The notes: generated by a model not told the origin, from the letters alone. Counted from the stretch's first letter, positions 1-12,223 are shown. The stretch is DNA of 64,000 nucleotides from Simmondsia chinensis (GCA_018398585.1 JAGTTD010000009.1:16869193-16933192), one strand, 5' to 3'. Program-made: numbers and translations.

Positions 1-82
1 AAAATTAAGAATCCTAAATTGATTTTCCGCTATGCCCGCTCAAGCTGATCTAGGGAAAATTTTTAAAATATGTTCCTAACAA
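1..82 (+). repeat. 3' end of the 5' LTR of copia element M
   Basis: Aligns to 27100-27180 with scattered substitutions. Shared blocks include the central ctcaag and the terminal atatgttcctaaca. The degenerate primer site directly downstream supports reading this as a 5' LTR end rather than a 3' LTR. Confidence 0.75.
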
Positions 83-83
83 T

Positions 84-98
84 TAGTATTAAAGCCAA
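84..98 (+). other. Degenerate initiator tRNA-Met primer binding site of M
   Basis: The sequence attagtattaaagcc sits 2 bp after the LTR end. It resembles the plant primer site attggtatcagagcc with three transitions (G to A twice, C to T once). Confidence 0.6.
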
Positions 99-1117
99 CT
101 CTGAATATGTTTGTCATTAACATTAAAGGAATCAAGATTGACAAAATTGGAGTACGTAGAATTGCGAAAATATGAAATTGAGAATTTAATTAACCGAAAA
201 AGGTATCCTTGAAGATTATTGTTAAATAGTAACAACAAGATTGAATGTTCATTAAAGTTTTAAGTTGTTTGTAATTTTATATGAATCATGATTCAATCAA
301 GGAGCATAATTCTAAATTTAGTCTAATGAGATTAGATATTCAAGAAGTCAAATGATTTAGATTTATTAATCAAATGCGATTAGATTTTGAACCAAAGTTT
401 TACATATTCAATTGTCCAATATTTTTTGATAGCCCAAAATAGAAGTATATCTAATAGAAATAGATGTTCGGTGTATGATCTAATGAGATTAAGAATGGAT
501 CTAATTAATTAATTATTTATTTATTTTAAAATAAAAAATAAGAAATAGAGTTTAAAGAAAATGCCTAGCACCATGAACTGGGTATGTTCCATCAAAATAT
601 TATTTTTTTTAATTTATATTGTTTAAATAATTTAAATAAATAAATAACTAATTAGAACGAGATTCTAATTTGGATTATCCAATAATATTTTCTAAATATG
701 TTTTTGAAAAACCTTTAATTACTCGAACCTTATTATGCCTTAAGTAATGTTATTCAAAAGGTTTGATAACATGATAATTATTGGATTTCATTCACATGTT
801 TAGTACTATTCAAATTTGTTAAATATTATGTATAGTGTGAATAAATTTGGAAGGCCATTTATTTATGCAACTTAGTGAAGTATTTGATTTCATCAAGTGG
901 GAGAAAATTGTTTTTTCAAATAGAACTAATATGCTTTGACAATTCAATAGTTAAATTATTTGAAAGGAAAGTTTTCATAATGTACCTAATCAGATCAGAT
1001 TACATAGGTTGGATAACTGAAGGAACCTAACTGGGTTTTATGTTATGGGTTAATAAAATTGCAAAAGTGATTCTAATTATTGATTATGAGATAATCTAAC
1101 TCAAAAGAAAGATCCGC
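99..1117 (+). other. AT-rich leader of M, no gene seen
   Basis: No reading frame or recognisable protein. The stretch is AT-rich with small direct and inverted repeats, for example runs of taaataaat near 510-660. It lies where a copia leader and early gag would be, but nothing coding can be recovered by eye. Confidence 0.4.
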
Positions 1118-1713
1118 CATTTCAATTTCCAAGTGGGAGCGACTTTCAGGTAGTTGATTCTTCATGGTCTCCATTACCAGTCTAATTATATAGTGGACAA
1201 GCGCTACTTCCAGAGGAGGGTGTTTGTTCTCGGAATATAGGGTAAGATTTCTTTATGACAGATACAGGTCGAAAAAGCAGAAGCGGCTATGCTGAAGTGG
1301 AGCATCTTGTTTACTTGTACTAACATCTAGGTAATGGTACACACTTTATAAGGATGGTACGATAGTCTCCTAGGGAGCATTTTGATACTGTCCTAGAGAC
1401 CAAGCTAGAAACGATGAGTTGATTATGTTTAGGAAATATATTTACTAAGAATAATTCTCATTCGACTAATGACTTGTTACGCCCCTCTCCAATAGTAATG
1501 GGTAGATTGGTTAGCTCATCGTTGTACACGCATAGAGAATGGTCAGGTGGATTCCATGCTTTGCTCGTTTGCTAAAATTATTAAAATGTTGACAGGACTA
1601 AAGATATCAAGTTGGAGGGAGCTTCTAAGTGAATGCTCATGGCTTCCGTTACCAATCTAGTAGTATAGCAGGTGGGCGCGACTCCTCGAGAAGAGCGTTC
1701 ATTTGCAGAATTC

Positions 1714-1731
1714 AGGGTTAGTCTTCTTAGA
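1714..1731 (+). repeat. 18-bp target site duplication, left copy (RTE LINE)
   Basis: agggttagtcttcttaga occurs here and again, identically, at 4058-4075. It brackets the LINE insertion at 1732-4057. Confidence 0.9.
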
Positions 1732-1754
1732 ACTACCCCACCTACCACCCCCCC

Positions 1755-1774
1755 CTCTCTCTCTCTCTCTCTCT
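1755..1774. repeat. (CT)n microsatellite
   Basis: About ten CT units directly inside the left edge of the LINE insertion. The overlapping reading frames with RERERE-type repeats are low-complexity shadows. Confidence 0.9.
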
Positions 1775-1959
1775 GCGCATATGTAACGTCCACCTGAAAC
1801 ACCATCTCACGTCACTTCACGTCACCTTAACGTCGGCCAGCTCGTTGACCACAGGCCACCGTCTAAAGGTGATGCACACTCGACGGTGACGGCCCGATGC
1901 TGGCAACCGCGCCAGCACCCTCTGCCACCCCCCACACACCCCGACGCCTTCAAACCTCC

Positions 1960-3215
1960 CTTGCAGCCTCGTCCCCCCTTTGAGCACTTGTCCATCAGCC
2001 CCCTTTATGCACCTTACTTTGTCCAGGTCCCTAGTCTTCCTTTCTCTTACCTTTGTAATTCTGTAGATGTCCCTAGTCCCCTCAACTGTATCTAGCCTTT
2101 TGTAGAACCCCTCAAAGGCTTTTGTTTGTTCGTCTCTTATTGCTACCTTTGCTTCTTTCTTAGCCTGTTTATATTGTTATCTCTTGTCTTCATCTCGATT
2201 ATGATCCCACTCCTTAAAGCTACATCATTTGGCCTTGATCTTTTCTTTGACCTCTCTGCCCCACCACCAGGTCTCTCTAGTTTTTGGTGCTCCTCCCTTA
2301 GATAGTCCTAGGACTTCACTTGCCACATCTCCTATCTTTTGGGCTACTTGGTTCCACATGTGGCTCAAATCTCCCTCACAATACCCTCCATGTTCAGCCT
2401 CTACTCTTTCCCTAAATACTTGGGACTTTCCCCATTCAGATCCCTCTAGCATGTGCATCGTTGTGTTGGTTTGATGTCCTTCTTGCCCCTTCTCTTGACC
2501 TTGAACTTAGTGCACACTACTTTGTGTTGTGTTGAGAGGTCCTCCCCAGGGATTAGCTTGCAATCCATGCAATCGGTTTGGATCAACTTCCTTCGTAATA
2601 TGTGGTAAATCTGGGTCTTTGCTGCACTGCTCCAATACGTGATGATGTAGTCCTCCCACTTTTTGAAGAAGGTGTTGGACACTGTTAACTCATAGGTGAT
2701 GCCAAAGTCTAACAAGGCCTTACCCTCTTCATTTCTCGTTCCAAAACCAAATCCTCAATGGTGGGATGCATAACCTTCAGTATTCGCTCCCACGAGCCCA
2801 TTAAAGCCACCCCCAATCATAAATTGTTTGCTTTAGGGTATGCCTTGCATTGTCAAGTCAAAGTCCTCCCGAAATCCATCCTTTTCTTGCGATGTCTGCC
2901 CATCCTGAGGTGTGTAGTCACTTATGATGTTCAGTACCTCCCCATTTAAAACCAACCTGATACTAATGATCCTATCGCTAATCCTAATCACCCTTACTAC
3001 TTTCTCCCTAAGAAAGCTATCCACAATGATACCCACTCCAATACTCCCCCAAGCTTGGCTTGAGTACAATAATTTATGTCCTAACACAACTCTTACTTTT
3101 GTTCTCACCCACTTAGTCTCTTGTAGGCACAGTATGTTGATCCTTCTCCTCAACATCATTTGAGCCATCTCAAGGCTCTGTCTTGTTAATGTGTCAACAT
3201 TTAATGGGTGGAGAC
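1960..3215 (-). pseudogene. RTE LINE ORF fragment: apurinic endonuclease and start of RT region
   Basis: On the minus strand the N-terminal side lies at about 3215-2833. It has the RTE endonuclease start signature RRRINILCLQETKWV and later the block VLNIISDYTPQDG. After frame shifts, 2458-2225 carries the linker with ETWWW, and 2200-2000 continues with KAFEGFYKRLDTVEGTRDIYR and RERKTRDLDKVRCIK, all typical of plant RTE polyproteins between endonuclease and reverse transcriptase. The catalytic RT is absent because the inverted segment ends there. In a live element this protein nicks target DNA and copies the RNA. Here it is broken by several frameshifts. Confidence 0.8.
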
Positions 3216-4057
3216 TACTCTACAAATGCGAATAGAGGAAGAGGTCGGCCAAATGAGAATTGAATAGAGTTAACTAGAGAGTCCATTGCTCGTCAGGAGA
3301 TGTGCACATCTACTTATAGGGATATCTAATCCTTCACTTGAAACAAAGAATATAAAGAAGATTTCCATGTAGACAATCCAACAGGATGTTGCCTACCCCA
3401 ACCTAAAATAGGAGACGGCCCTAGTTTGAGCTTAATGGAGGAATAGAGTAGGGATAACTAATATTGCTGTGTAGGTGCATTAAGCATCAGTAAACTGTGG
3501 TAGGCTCGTTTGTGTACACGTGGTATGGGTGTTGGTTTAGTCACTTAGGACTCCTAGGATCTAGTATTGTGGGGTATAGTGCTACTCTCTACACTCCACT
3601 CTACTCTATTATGCTACTCTCTACACCCCTCCCACTCTCTCCATCTCTCCCTCTTTCGCTCTACCCTCCCTCTCTCACTCTCTCTCTCTCTCTCTCTCTC
3701 TCTATACTCTCTATACACTCTAACCCCCCACTATGATTGCACTATGTTACATGTATAACCCCCCCTCGTGCTTGTATGCTCTCACGCACATACATACTTA
3801 AATGCTTGCATGCTTATTTCATTAATTCATTTGTGATTAATTCATTGGTGATGGATTGATTATTTACTTGTAGGCATGCACGCACCCATCCTTAATTGGA
3901 TCAAATAAAAGGTTGGGGGACCTCAGAAATAGTATCTCATCAGGGTCTCACCTTGATGGGGTAAGACTGCGTACATCCTTTCCCTCCCAGACCCTGTGTG
4001 AGCAAGAGCCCTTCAAGCACCGGGTTTGTTGTTGTTGTTGTTGTTGTTTGTTGTTGT
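3216..4057 (+). other. Plus-strand 3' tail of the RTE LINE
   Basis: Contains the decayed C-terminal region of the RTE ORF (a GRGRP motif near 3240 and LPQPKIGDG near 3405). Next come a pyrimidine-rich block with a (CT)n run at 3679-3702, a conserved 3' UTR (ctcaccttgatggggtaaga near 3946) and the (TTG)n terminus at 4026-4056. The same sequence of landmarks recurs at 6540-7120. Confidence 0.75.
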
Positions 4058-4440
4058 AGGGTTAGTCTTCTTAGAGATAGACTGAAGTGTAGAAAAAATG
4101 AGTGCAGCCTTGTTGACGTGGAGTAACTTTTGGACTTGTGTGATTGTCGAGGTAGCTGTGTACACTTGACTAGGGTATACATTAGCCTCCCAAAGGGGCT
4201 TTGTTGTATGACCTTAGAGTCTGAGGGAAAAGTTGTGTATTAAATATGATTAGTAAAGTGTTTACTAGTAAACATATTTATTGAGAAATGTTCTCACCCT
4301 TCTGATATCTCAATTCGACCTCACTAATAGTGAGTTTTAGGTAGATAGGTTAGGTCACCCCGGCATACATGTAAGTGTCGGATTGTGAAGTCCAAACTTT
4401 GCTTGTTTTCTAAAAGTAAGAAAAGTAATCTTGTATAATA

Positions 4441-6050
4441 TATGACTTGTTTTGTAGTTCTTGATTTCAGATTGGTTGTTATAGTTTTACATTGCGATCA
4501 GTACTAGTATGTTTTACTTATCTGCTCTATTTTATTCGCTATGATGTGATATGTTTTAGTACATGTGGAGCACTAAGAGGTGCTCAGGGTTCTCTGGATT
4601 GCTGCTAGTAGAACATTAGAAACGTTAAATTAGACAATGCGTTAGTTGGGTGCAAGATTCAGACATTAGATGTCGATCATTTTCTAGAATTATATACTTG
4701 AAAATTCAACAATAGTAAAGATGATAAGATACCTGAAGTAACTGTTCGATTACAGAACTGGTAGAATGAGAATAGTTGACGAGAAAGATGATATACACTA
4801 GATTGTGTTAAGAAAGTTCAATTCCAGAGCGTGTCATGTCATGGTGGCTCATTTAATTGAACTAGAATTCTTGATGTAAATATCAATAGCCAATCTCCAC
4901 AGGATATGATCCTTACATGCCTATCAAGGTCTTTCAATCAGTTTGGGCTAGATGCATGAAGTAATGGGGATATCTCATTCTAAACTGAAGAAAGTATAGT
5001 TTGAAAGAATAGGTGTCATGAGAACTGTTGGAAGAGCCCACTTAGTGTAAGTATCTATCTTTAGAATTAGGAATCTCAAGAGGGTAAAATTAAACACGAG
5101 TCAAAATAGTTTTGTCTCTTTTTAGAAGCACTGAATGTTAATATTTAAAAGGAATTACCTTGCTACTCAGATAATGTTGTTGCCAAGATAGAAAGCCAAC
5201 ATGACAAGGTATATTATGTCCTATCTCTTTTAGTTGTGACTAGTAGGTAGTTCACTACTATTGTGGTAAATGGCTTTTAGTATGGGAACCAAGAGAGAGT
5301 AGATTAAGTGAAGCACTGTATTTTTGTATTTGAGTAACTATCTTAATGTACTTTAAAAATTTGAGTCTACCCGCTATTTGTTTCAAATAGTTTTTAGTTA
5401 TTTTTAGGAAGAATAGACATAGTTAAGTAAATATAGTGTATATTTTAAAGGTTGCATTGGTAGATAGTCGACTTATTTTAATCAAAACTACGCTAATTGT
5501 GATATATTAGTCTAAAACAAGCTTGGCCCTGTAAAGAAGAATTGCCGAAAACCATAGAGCTTCTAGGTGAAACTTAAACTTACATCACATTAAACTAGTA
5601 TGATTCAAAAAATGGTTTGATATGTCTTATATGAACATTAGGTACTAAAATGATAACTAGTATGTGAATCGTGTTCGAATTAGTGGTGACTGAAAGTGCC
5701 TTGAAGAGTGAAGGCGGTAGAGCCACTAACCTGCCAGTACTTGTCCATAAAATGTTTATAGACTACTAAAAGTTCAAGCGAGCTGAAGCAATTATTATTT
5801 CATAAAATGTTTATGAATGACTACTTGATAAGTCGATATATGAATGTACCCATGACAACTGAAGTCTTGAATCCTTTGAAAGGTTCAATGAATTAAAGAC
5901 TAAAGTTGGAATCAGTTAAGTAATTTTATCAAGTCACTTTGAATAGATCAAAGTCATGGATTTTAGTAGAATTCTCAGTTTTCCTTACAACAAAGAGTTA
6001 TAGTAAGGATCAATAATGTGTTATTGAATATGGTATGATTCATATGATGA
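4441..6050 (+). other. Decayed gag-to-integrase interval of M, no readable gene
   Basis: About 1.6 kb between the leader duplication and tandem unit A. By position it should contain copia gag, protease and integrase. A short stretch near 4890-4960 vaguely resembles the copia Gag block around SFNQF, but stops and frameshifts prevent a domain call. Confidence 0.35.
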
Positions 6051-6417
6051 GTTACATTTACGTATCAAAAAGTTCGCTATGTAAAATGTTTTAGAAAGTG
6101 TTCTTAAAGTATAACTGATAGCTTATGTTAGATAAAAATTATAGTATGAGATATTATGACACTACAGCTTGATACAACTTATAGCGTAGATTATGTATTA
6201 CATATATGTTCAACCACGTTATTGTCACACTATGTACGTGAGAGCTTTGGTGTAGTGGGAGGATTGTCGTGGTCACCTGACGGACTCGTGTTTTCAATCT
6301 TAACTATTAAGCATGATGGTGAATCTGATCCTTTAAACTACAATGATACTCTTAGCTATAAAGATGCCAACCGATTGGTCAAGGAAATAAAAAATAAGTT
6401 AAATTAATTGTGTTTTA

Positions 6418-7127
6418 GAGGACAAGTTAAGGAAGCAACGTCTATGGTGGTTTCAGCATGTCAGGAGGCTACCCATTACTGCCCCTATACGGAGATGCAA
6501 ATAGCTTCTTGTTATAGATGGGAAGAGAGGAAGAGGCCTACCAAAGAAGAGTTGGATGGAGACAGTTTGAAAGGACCTTACCTACCTCAACCTAAAAGAA
6601 GAGACGGCTCTAGATAGAGCTTAGTGGAGGATTAGTATAGGGATATCCGATTTAATGGGGTAGGAACATTGAGCACGCGTAAGCTAACTCTCTCTACCTA
6701 CTTTCTCTCTCTCACTCTCTGCTTTCTCTATCTCTATCTCCATATACTTTCTATATGCTATACTCTCTCTATTTGTTGCAGTGTGTCGCATGTAAGATCT
6801 TTTTTCTTTCTTACTTGCTTCCTTTTATCTTTTAACCTGGCTGCTATGCTCCCATTGCTCACATGTTTTCATGTTTTCATGCTTACATGCTCACATGCTT
6901 TACATGCTTTTCATGATCTCTATACTTTACATGTTCCTCATACATGCTATACATTCTGTACTTGCATGCCCTTCTTAACTATCATCTATTAGGTTGCAGG
7001 TATGTGAGAACAGACTCTCATCAAAGTCTCACCCTAGGGGGGTAAGGCTGCATATATCCTACCCCTCCCAGACCTTGCATACGCGGGAGCCCTTGAGGCA
7101 TTGGAATTGTTGTTGTTGTTGTAAAAA
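6418..7127 (+). mobile_element. 5'-truncated RTE LINE tail
   Basis: Inserted into unit A with an imperfect target duplication (taattgtgtttta at 6405-6417, taattgtatttta at 7128-7140). It starts in the C-terminal part of the RTE ORF (KRPTKEELDGDSLKGPYLPQ near 6530-6590). It continues through a CT-rich UTR with repeated acatgctt-type words and the conserved tctcaccctaggggggtaag near 7026, and ends in (TTG)n at about 7107-7122. It is the same family as the copy at 1732-4057. Confidence 0.8.
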
Positions 7128-7250
7128 TAATTGTATTTTAACGAAGTCTGGAAACTTGTAGAGGAGTCAAAAGACATTAAGTCCATTAGAATGGACCTAA
7201 ATTGATCTACAAGTTAGAATAAGGAGTTGAGTGGACGAGAAGGTTGACAG

Positions 7251-10200
7251 CTTCTATAGAATCTTCTCAGCTACTCCAATCGCCATTTCTATCAAGGTTT
7301 GAGGGTCTAAACACATGTAAGTGAGGGAGTTTGAAGGAAATGTGGACAATTGGCGTAAGACGCATGATCTTGCTTTTCAAGATCTCGTCTATGCATCTCC
7401 TGGTGGCTCTTTTTCTCTTCTAGTTGAGCCTTGTTGAGGTGGTGGTGGTGATTACGATTGGTACCGTTTCTCTCTCCTCCAAGGTTCTCCTCTCTTGGTT
7501 TCTTGCATTGATTCTCCTTTTGGCTCAAAGCTGGGTAAAAGTGTCCTTCCTTACTCATTAATTTGCTCTTTGTCCATGCCAAAATTGCTGTTTTGGTCCA
7601 GATTCGTGCTTGATCACTTATTGGGAGTGGGTTCATTGATGCCCTATTCTCGGGTCTACTACAGGGGCTTTGATTTGCCTGGCCTGCTGCTTGGTTTTGA
7701 TCAGGCTAGTGGTTTTACTTAACTTGTTCCATTTTCTTTGAGTCTTCCTTGCTCAAATTGATTAAATCTTGCTTGGGTCTTTTTGGTTCTCTCATTGAAT
7801 TGCTTTGCATCATCGCTTCTTTGATGCTCTTTTTTCATTTGCTGTAATGGAGTTCATTGGTGCTATTCTTTGATTATTGGCTCTTGTTTAGGCCTTGGTT
7901 GTTGTCCATTCTTGATTTTTAGAATGTGGGTGGTGGTTGGGGTCTTGCTTGGTGGGGTTGATGGTGGTTTTTGGCGGTGGGAGTAGCTGGAAAGTTTGGT
8001 GGTAGTTTGTGGGGGGTGGCACACTGGCGCGTGGGTCTTGCCTGGTAGAGGGTGGTGGCCTTGACGGTGGGGCAGCGGTGGTAGCTGGGCCTTGCCTGTG
8101 GTTGGAGGTGGTTGTTGGTGTCTTTGGTTTGTTTGGGTTGTTAGGTGGTTGTTGGACTTTGGCCCAAATTAATTTGGTTTGTTAGGATATTTTGGTTAGT
8201 TAATTTTTAATTTGCAAGATATTTTGCTTGGCTTAGGTATGGCTTCAGAATATACAAATCTGGATGATGAATTGTTTCCAAATTGGTTACCGAATAATTT
8301 TGGGATAAGAGCTCGGGGGAGTCGTTCGATGTGTGGGATGATCGTATTAGTGCCCCTTCGCTTGGTACCCTCTCTTATGTTCCTCCTAAATCTATCAATG
8401 ACACTCTCGTTGTAACATTCTCTTGTGATGATGTAGCCCTAGGATTTGCCAAAAGGAGTCGTTGTCTTACGGGTTGCTTTATTGGTGGGCGAGTTGCACT
8501 CTCATGTTGTGTCGCTATTACCACTTTTCTTTTGGGCTTGATGGGCCTTGAGTGCGCCATTCCCTCTAAAACGGGCTATTTTTTCCAATTTTGATCTTAT
8601 GATGATGCTCACCAGGTTCTTCGAGGAGGTCCTTGGCATTTTTGAGGTCGCGACCTAGCCCTTCATCATTGGTTCCTTGATGACGTCAACCCTCGGGATG
8701 AGCCTACTACTCTTCCGATTTGGATCCAAATTCACGAGCTCCATGCACCCCTATGGACAGGAAAGGCTCTAAGTTCGATTGCCAGTGGGGTTGGATGCCC
8801 CCATTTATGGATCGGCCGACACTTGATGGGACTTCCAATCGATATGCTCGTGTATGCGTAGAAATTGATGCTTGGAAATCTCTTCCAAAAAACATGCAGG
8901 TTAACTTTAAAGACCTTCGTATTCCGATTACCTTCAAGCATGAAGGCTTGCCCCTTATATGTTCAAAGTGCTCGACTTTTGGTCATTCATGTCCGAATTC
9001 CACTCCTCGTCCCCTGCTTGAGGTTGTTTATGGTGCTAAAAACCGATGCCGAAGTCGGCAACGTAAAAAGATAGGGGATGAGGGGCTCGTGATGAATGTT
9101 GGCATTGGAAAGATAGGGCTAAATGGTGTTGGGCCTAAAAATTGTCAAGATAAGAGCCCAAAAAGCTCTATTGGTTTTTCTTGCATTATGTCATCAAAAA
9201 ATAGGCAAGAAAGCCCCAATCATCTACAGGCCCAGCTCGCGGCTAGGCCTCCTCTAGCTCAAACTGGGGGCACACTGCCCCTCGTGTGTTCGGGCCTGGG
9301 AGGTTCTGGGCCTGCCAGGCCCAATATTATAACCGGGGGCACGCTGCCCCCTACGTCTCCCAGGCCTAACAACTTAGAAGGGGTCGCGCGGCCACCTGCT
9401 TGTATCTTGAGCCCAGGTGGAAACGGGCCAACCGTTGGGCTGGGAGTCACGGCACTCCCAGCTTGTGATGCGTCGTGTTTCCTGGACTACTGAAGCCGCT
9501 TCGGGTTCATTTCATAATTCAGCTTTCTTGGAACATTCAATTCCTCGGGTTTCTTCGACCCCACCTATTTCGATTGCCTTTTCTTCTCATGGGTCGGGAT
9601 TGATTAGCATGGCTGTTGCTCCAGGAGGTCCTCTATATTCCTAACGACTAGTTTCTGCTGCTCTAGGACACCCGAGTATCGATCGAAGACCCCCTGATGA
9701 GATTGGTTTGGCCCGTATTTGGTCAGCCTATGCTCGATCTGACTCCTCTCAGGCCATGCTTATGGTTACTTAGCCCCTCTGGGACACTCTGGCTTTCGTA
9801 TCTCTTTCGGATTCTCATGATTCACCGATTTTGACTTCGACCCCTCGGGGGTTTCCACACCTGCTCAGTGTACTCTGATTCATGAGGCCAGCATTCCGAG
9901 TCTCGCTCCTCTTCGTCGTGGCATTAGTATTGTGATGTAATCAGCCTCTTCCGTTGTGGATTCCTCAGACACTAATTGGACCACTACCTCCTCGAGAAAG
10001 GCTGAGCATCGGATGACTCAAGCAGCTGCTAAGGCCGTTGCTGCTGTTGCTTTCGGGATTTGATTCCCCCTTGTTTCTACTTCTTTTTTTCCCTTTCTTT
10101 TTTTTTCCTTTATTCTATTTGTAGAAGTTTATTTCTCCTTTTTCTTAGGCCATTCCTCACCTTGTTTCTCTTCTCTTTGAGTTTTTTTTTTCCTTTGTGT

Positions 10201-10332
10201 TTTATGCTTCATTTTGTCCCGTTTGACATGTAGGCTGTTTGGACTTGTTGGGGTTATGCCCTTGTACTTTTGTACTTTGCTCTTTTTGGTAATAAAAAAT
10301 AAAAACGCTGACTTACCAAAAAAATAAAAAAA
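7251..10332 (+). mobile_element. L1-type LINE copy with ORF1 but no ORF2
   Basis: Flanked by imperfect duplications (gagaaggttgacag ending at 7250, aaaaggttgtcac from about 10335) and ending in an A-rich tail. The 5' UTR (7251-8238) is G/T-rich with no gene. ORF1 remnants run to about 10063. A 3' UTR with ttgtacttttgtactttgct near 10264 follows immediately. The endonuclease/RT reading frame expected between ORF1 and the 3' UTR is absent, so this copy arose from, or suffered, a large internal deletion. Confidence 0.7.
8239..10063 (+). pseudogene. L1 ORF1 (DUF4283-like RNA-binding domain plus zinc knuckle), frameshifted
   Basis: The likely start is the ATG at 8239 (MASEYTNLDDEL). The frame shifts near 8330, and around 8610-8860 it shows the plant L1 ORF1 domain pattern: GGPWHF, then LPIWIQIHELHAPLWTGKAL, then RYARVCVEIDAW after another shift. 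A zinc knuckle-like CSKCSTFGH lies near 8965. Downstream is a proline- and glycine-rich tail with a repeated GGTLP motif (9265-9350), ending with AAAKAVAAVAFGI and a stop near 10063. In active elements this protein coats the LINE RNA. At least two frameshifts and some stops disable it. Confidence 0.7.
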
Positions 10333-12173
10333 GAAAAGGTTGTCACCTTCTAGGCTAGATTGATGGCAATGGGTTATGCCCTAAAGGAAGGATGCCTTTG
10401 ATGCGACCTTCTAGGAAGATGTTATGCTTAAGTCCATGAGGATACCCTCATCCAATATATTTCATATGATGAGATATGAAAATGGAAGTTAAGCCATCAT
10501 TTTCTAAATGGCCATCTTTAAAAGGTTATGTATATGATGCGACCAGACAAGTTTGTTGCCAAGTGTTAGGAGCATGTACTATGCAAACTGAGGAAGCTTG
10601 TTTTCACACTTAAATAAACATCTTATTCAATCAATAGTGGATTCGATGACGGGAATCATGTCTTGGGAATTTGAATTAATGGTTAGTAAACCTTGAGTGT
10701 GCCAGTGACATGACCAGGATGTAGGGACTTTCTAAGTGTTGTATTTAGATGGCATTGTAGTGTAAAATTGGTATGACATGTTAAGATTTATTTTTCCAGC
10801 TAGTTCAAAAGTTAAAGGCCTAAGATGAGCATATTATATTCTTAGGATCAAGCTTATTCGAGATTCAAAAGAAATGATGTTGAGTTTATCGTGGGTCGTT
10901 TGTTTTTAAAAGCAGTTTAGATGTTTGATGTCAGAATTCTTGTTAACCCTTGCAGTGGGAGTCATTGGAAGGTGAAGAGTGAAGTAGTCTTGTAGTGCTT
11001 ACTTCATTCTGGAGGTCGAGTACTTGAAAGCTATGAAGTTGTTAAGTAGGCAACTTAACCCAGAATGTTCCTAGTAGATCCATGTTTGTGGGCAGAGGAA
11101 TGTGGTAGTGACATATTACTATTGGTTAAAGTTTATAATAAAAGGGTTGACAGATCCCTAGGTGATAGTTTTGTAATATTATGCTAATTGAGTTTAGGAT
11201 AAGTGGCAGATTGCTGGAATTGTGGTCCAGGAATAGCCCAATTAGTTAGATTTAACTAGTAAACAAATAATATAGTTTTATTTATTTATTTCTTGATTAT
11301 GTTTTACGAAACAAACATGCATATAATTGTTTTCTAAAACATTGCCTGAGATGGACATAGTCCATGATAATATGTCGGATTTGGTTTAAGTGGTCAATGA
11401 GGTTAAATGGCAGTTAAACTTAAATCAAGCTAATGAGATCTTGCCAAAGCATGTTTGGCATCGGTGATAAGTACTACCTTTTTGATAAAACTATAATGTG
11501 ATTCTTTTGATGATTTGTCTTGGTCATGTGGATAGACATTTGAGATTTGGTGTTGTCAATAAGATTGGAACACTAAGCAGGACTATCTGAATTAGTTTTT
11601 TCTTTAACAGTTATCACAAAAAATTAATTCTGCAAGATGAGAACTATAAATCCAGGAAACATTCTGAACTCGTGCATGGACAATTCGTTGCTTTGATATG
11701 CTAATAAGATTAGTCAAAGTGCGTTGACATGAATCTTATGCGCATTGGGTAACAGCATGAAGTGTGGCAGGAACAATTATTTTACGTGGAATCTATTGTC
11801 TAATGAGGAAAAGATTTCCCCTTAGTTGGTTCGCAAATCTATGAACAAAGTCCAAAATATTTGGTCATAGTATTGCATTTGTTTGACATTTGGAATTAAT
11901 ACGAAAATAATTTATGTATTATTGAATTATTCAAGAAGGGTGAATCGGAAACTAAGGCGAGAGATGTAAGAAAAGTAATTATAGTAGTTAAATTTACTTT
12001 TGCTCACAAATATCTAATGAAGGGGTAAATTGTCATAATAAAAGTCACTTGGAAAATCATGAGTGAATATATTTAATTATGGAGTGCGATATAACTTATT
12101 TAGTGGAGCTAAGTTTTGCTAAAGGTTAAATTGTTATTGAGAGATGATAATCAAATTTGACACATTTGGAGCT

Positions 12174-12223
12174 AGAGTTAGATCGTAAGATGTTTCAAGT
12201 TTAAATCTTAAAATCTAACTCTA
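12174..12223. repeat. Hairpin at the unit A/B junction
   Basis: gagttagat at 12175-12183 is matched by its reverse complement atctaactc at 12213-12221, with partial pairing continuing inward (cgtaagat / atctta). The same structure recurs at the B/C junction near 20080-20116. It is absent from unit C, where the LTR simply continues. Confidence 0.5.

Larger units (their letters stand above)
1732..4057 (+). mobile_element. RTE-clade LINE insertion with inverted 5' half
   Basis: Flanked by a perfect 18-bp target duplication and ending in a (TTG)n tail, the usual 3' terminus of plant RTE LINEs. The tail side (about 3216-4057) is in plus orientation, with a 3' end resembling the second RTE copy at 6418-7127. 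The proximal part (about 1960-3215) encodes endonuclease and RT-linker protein on the minus strand. This head-to-head arrangement is the classic product of twin priming during target-primed reverse transcription. Confidence 0.8.
1118..4440 (+). repeat. Tandem duplication of about 480 bp in the M leader, second copy split by a LINE
   Basis: Copy 1 spans about 1118-1590 and copy 2 about 1600-1731 plus 4076-4440. Aligned landmarks are the pair tcatggtctccattaccagt / tcatggcttccgttaccaat, a following stretch ending near acttgtgt, and a final stretch ending ctttgctcgtttgctaaaa / ctttgcttgttttctaaaa. Copies are diverged (roughly 70% by eye). No coding potential is apparent. Confidence 0.55.
6156..11210 (+). 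pseudogene. Copia Pol remnant in unit A (reverse transcriptase, RNase H)
   Basis: 6310-6400 encodes DPLNYNDTLSYKDANR, the copia block just before the RT domain. After the RTE insertion, 7135-7250 continues with the EVWELVE-type region. After the L1, 10340-10600 retains the KARLVAKGY-like and DETF-like motifs and MAFLNGHL-type residues of RT. Near 11140-11190 the KGLTDP block marks the RNase H C-terminus, followed by the polypurine tract. Stops and indels occur throughout, so this is a molecular fossil. Confidence 0.65.

Noticed and set aside
3497..3758. Two overlapping frames rich in SLSLSL / PLSPSLPL
   Set aside because: They are translations of a CT microsatellite and pyrimidine-rich LINE tail. 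No codon preference, no start context.
7307..7722. Frames on both strands in the L1 5' region
   Set aside because: They overlap in opposite strands, match nothing and lie in the untranslated part of the L1 copy.
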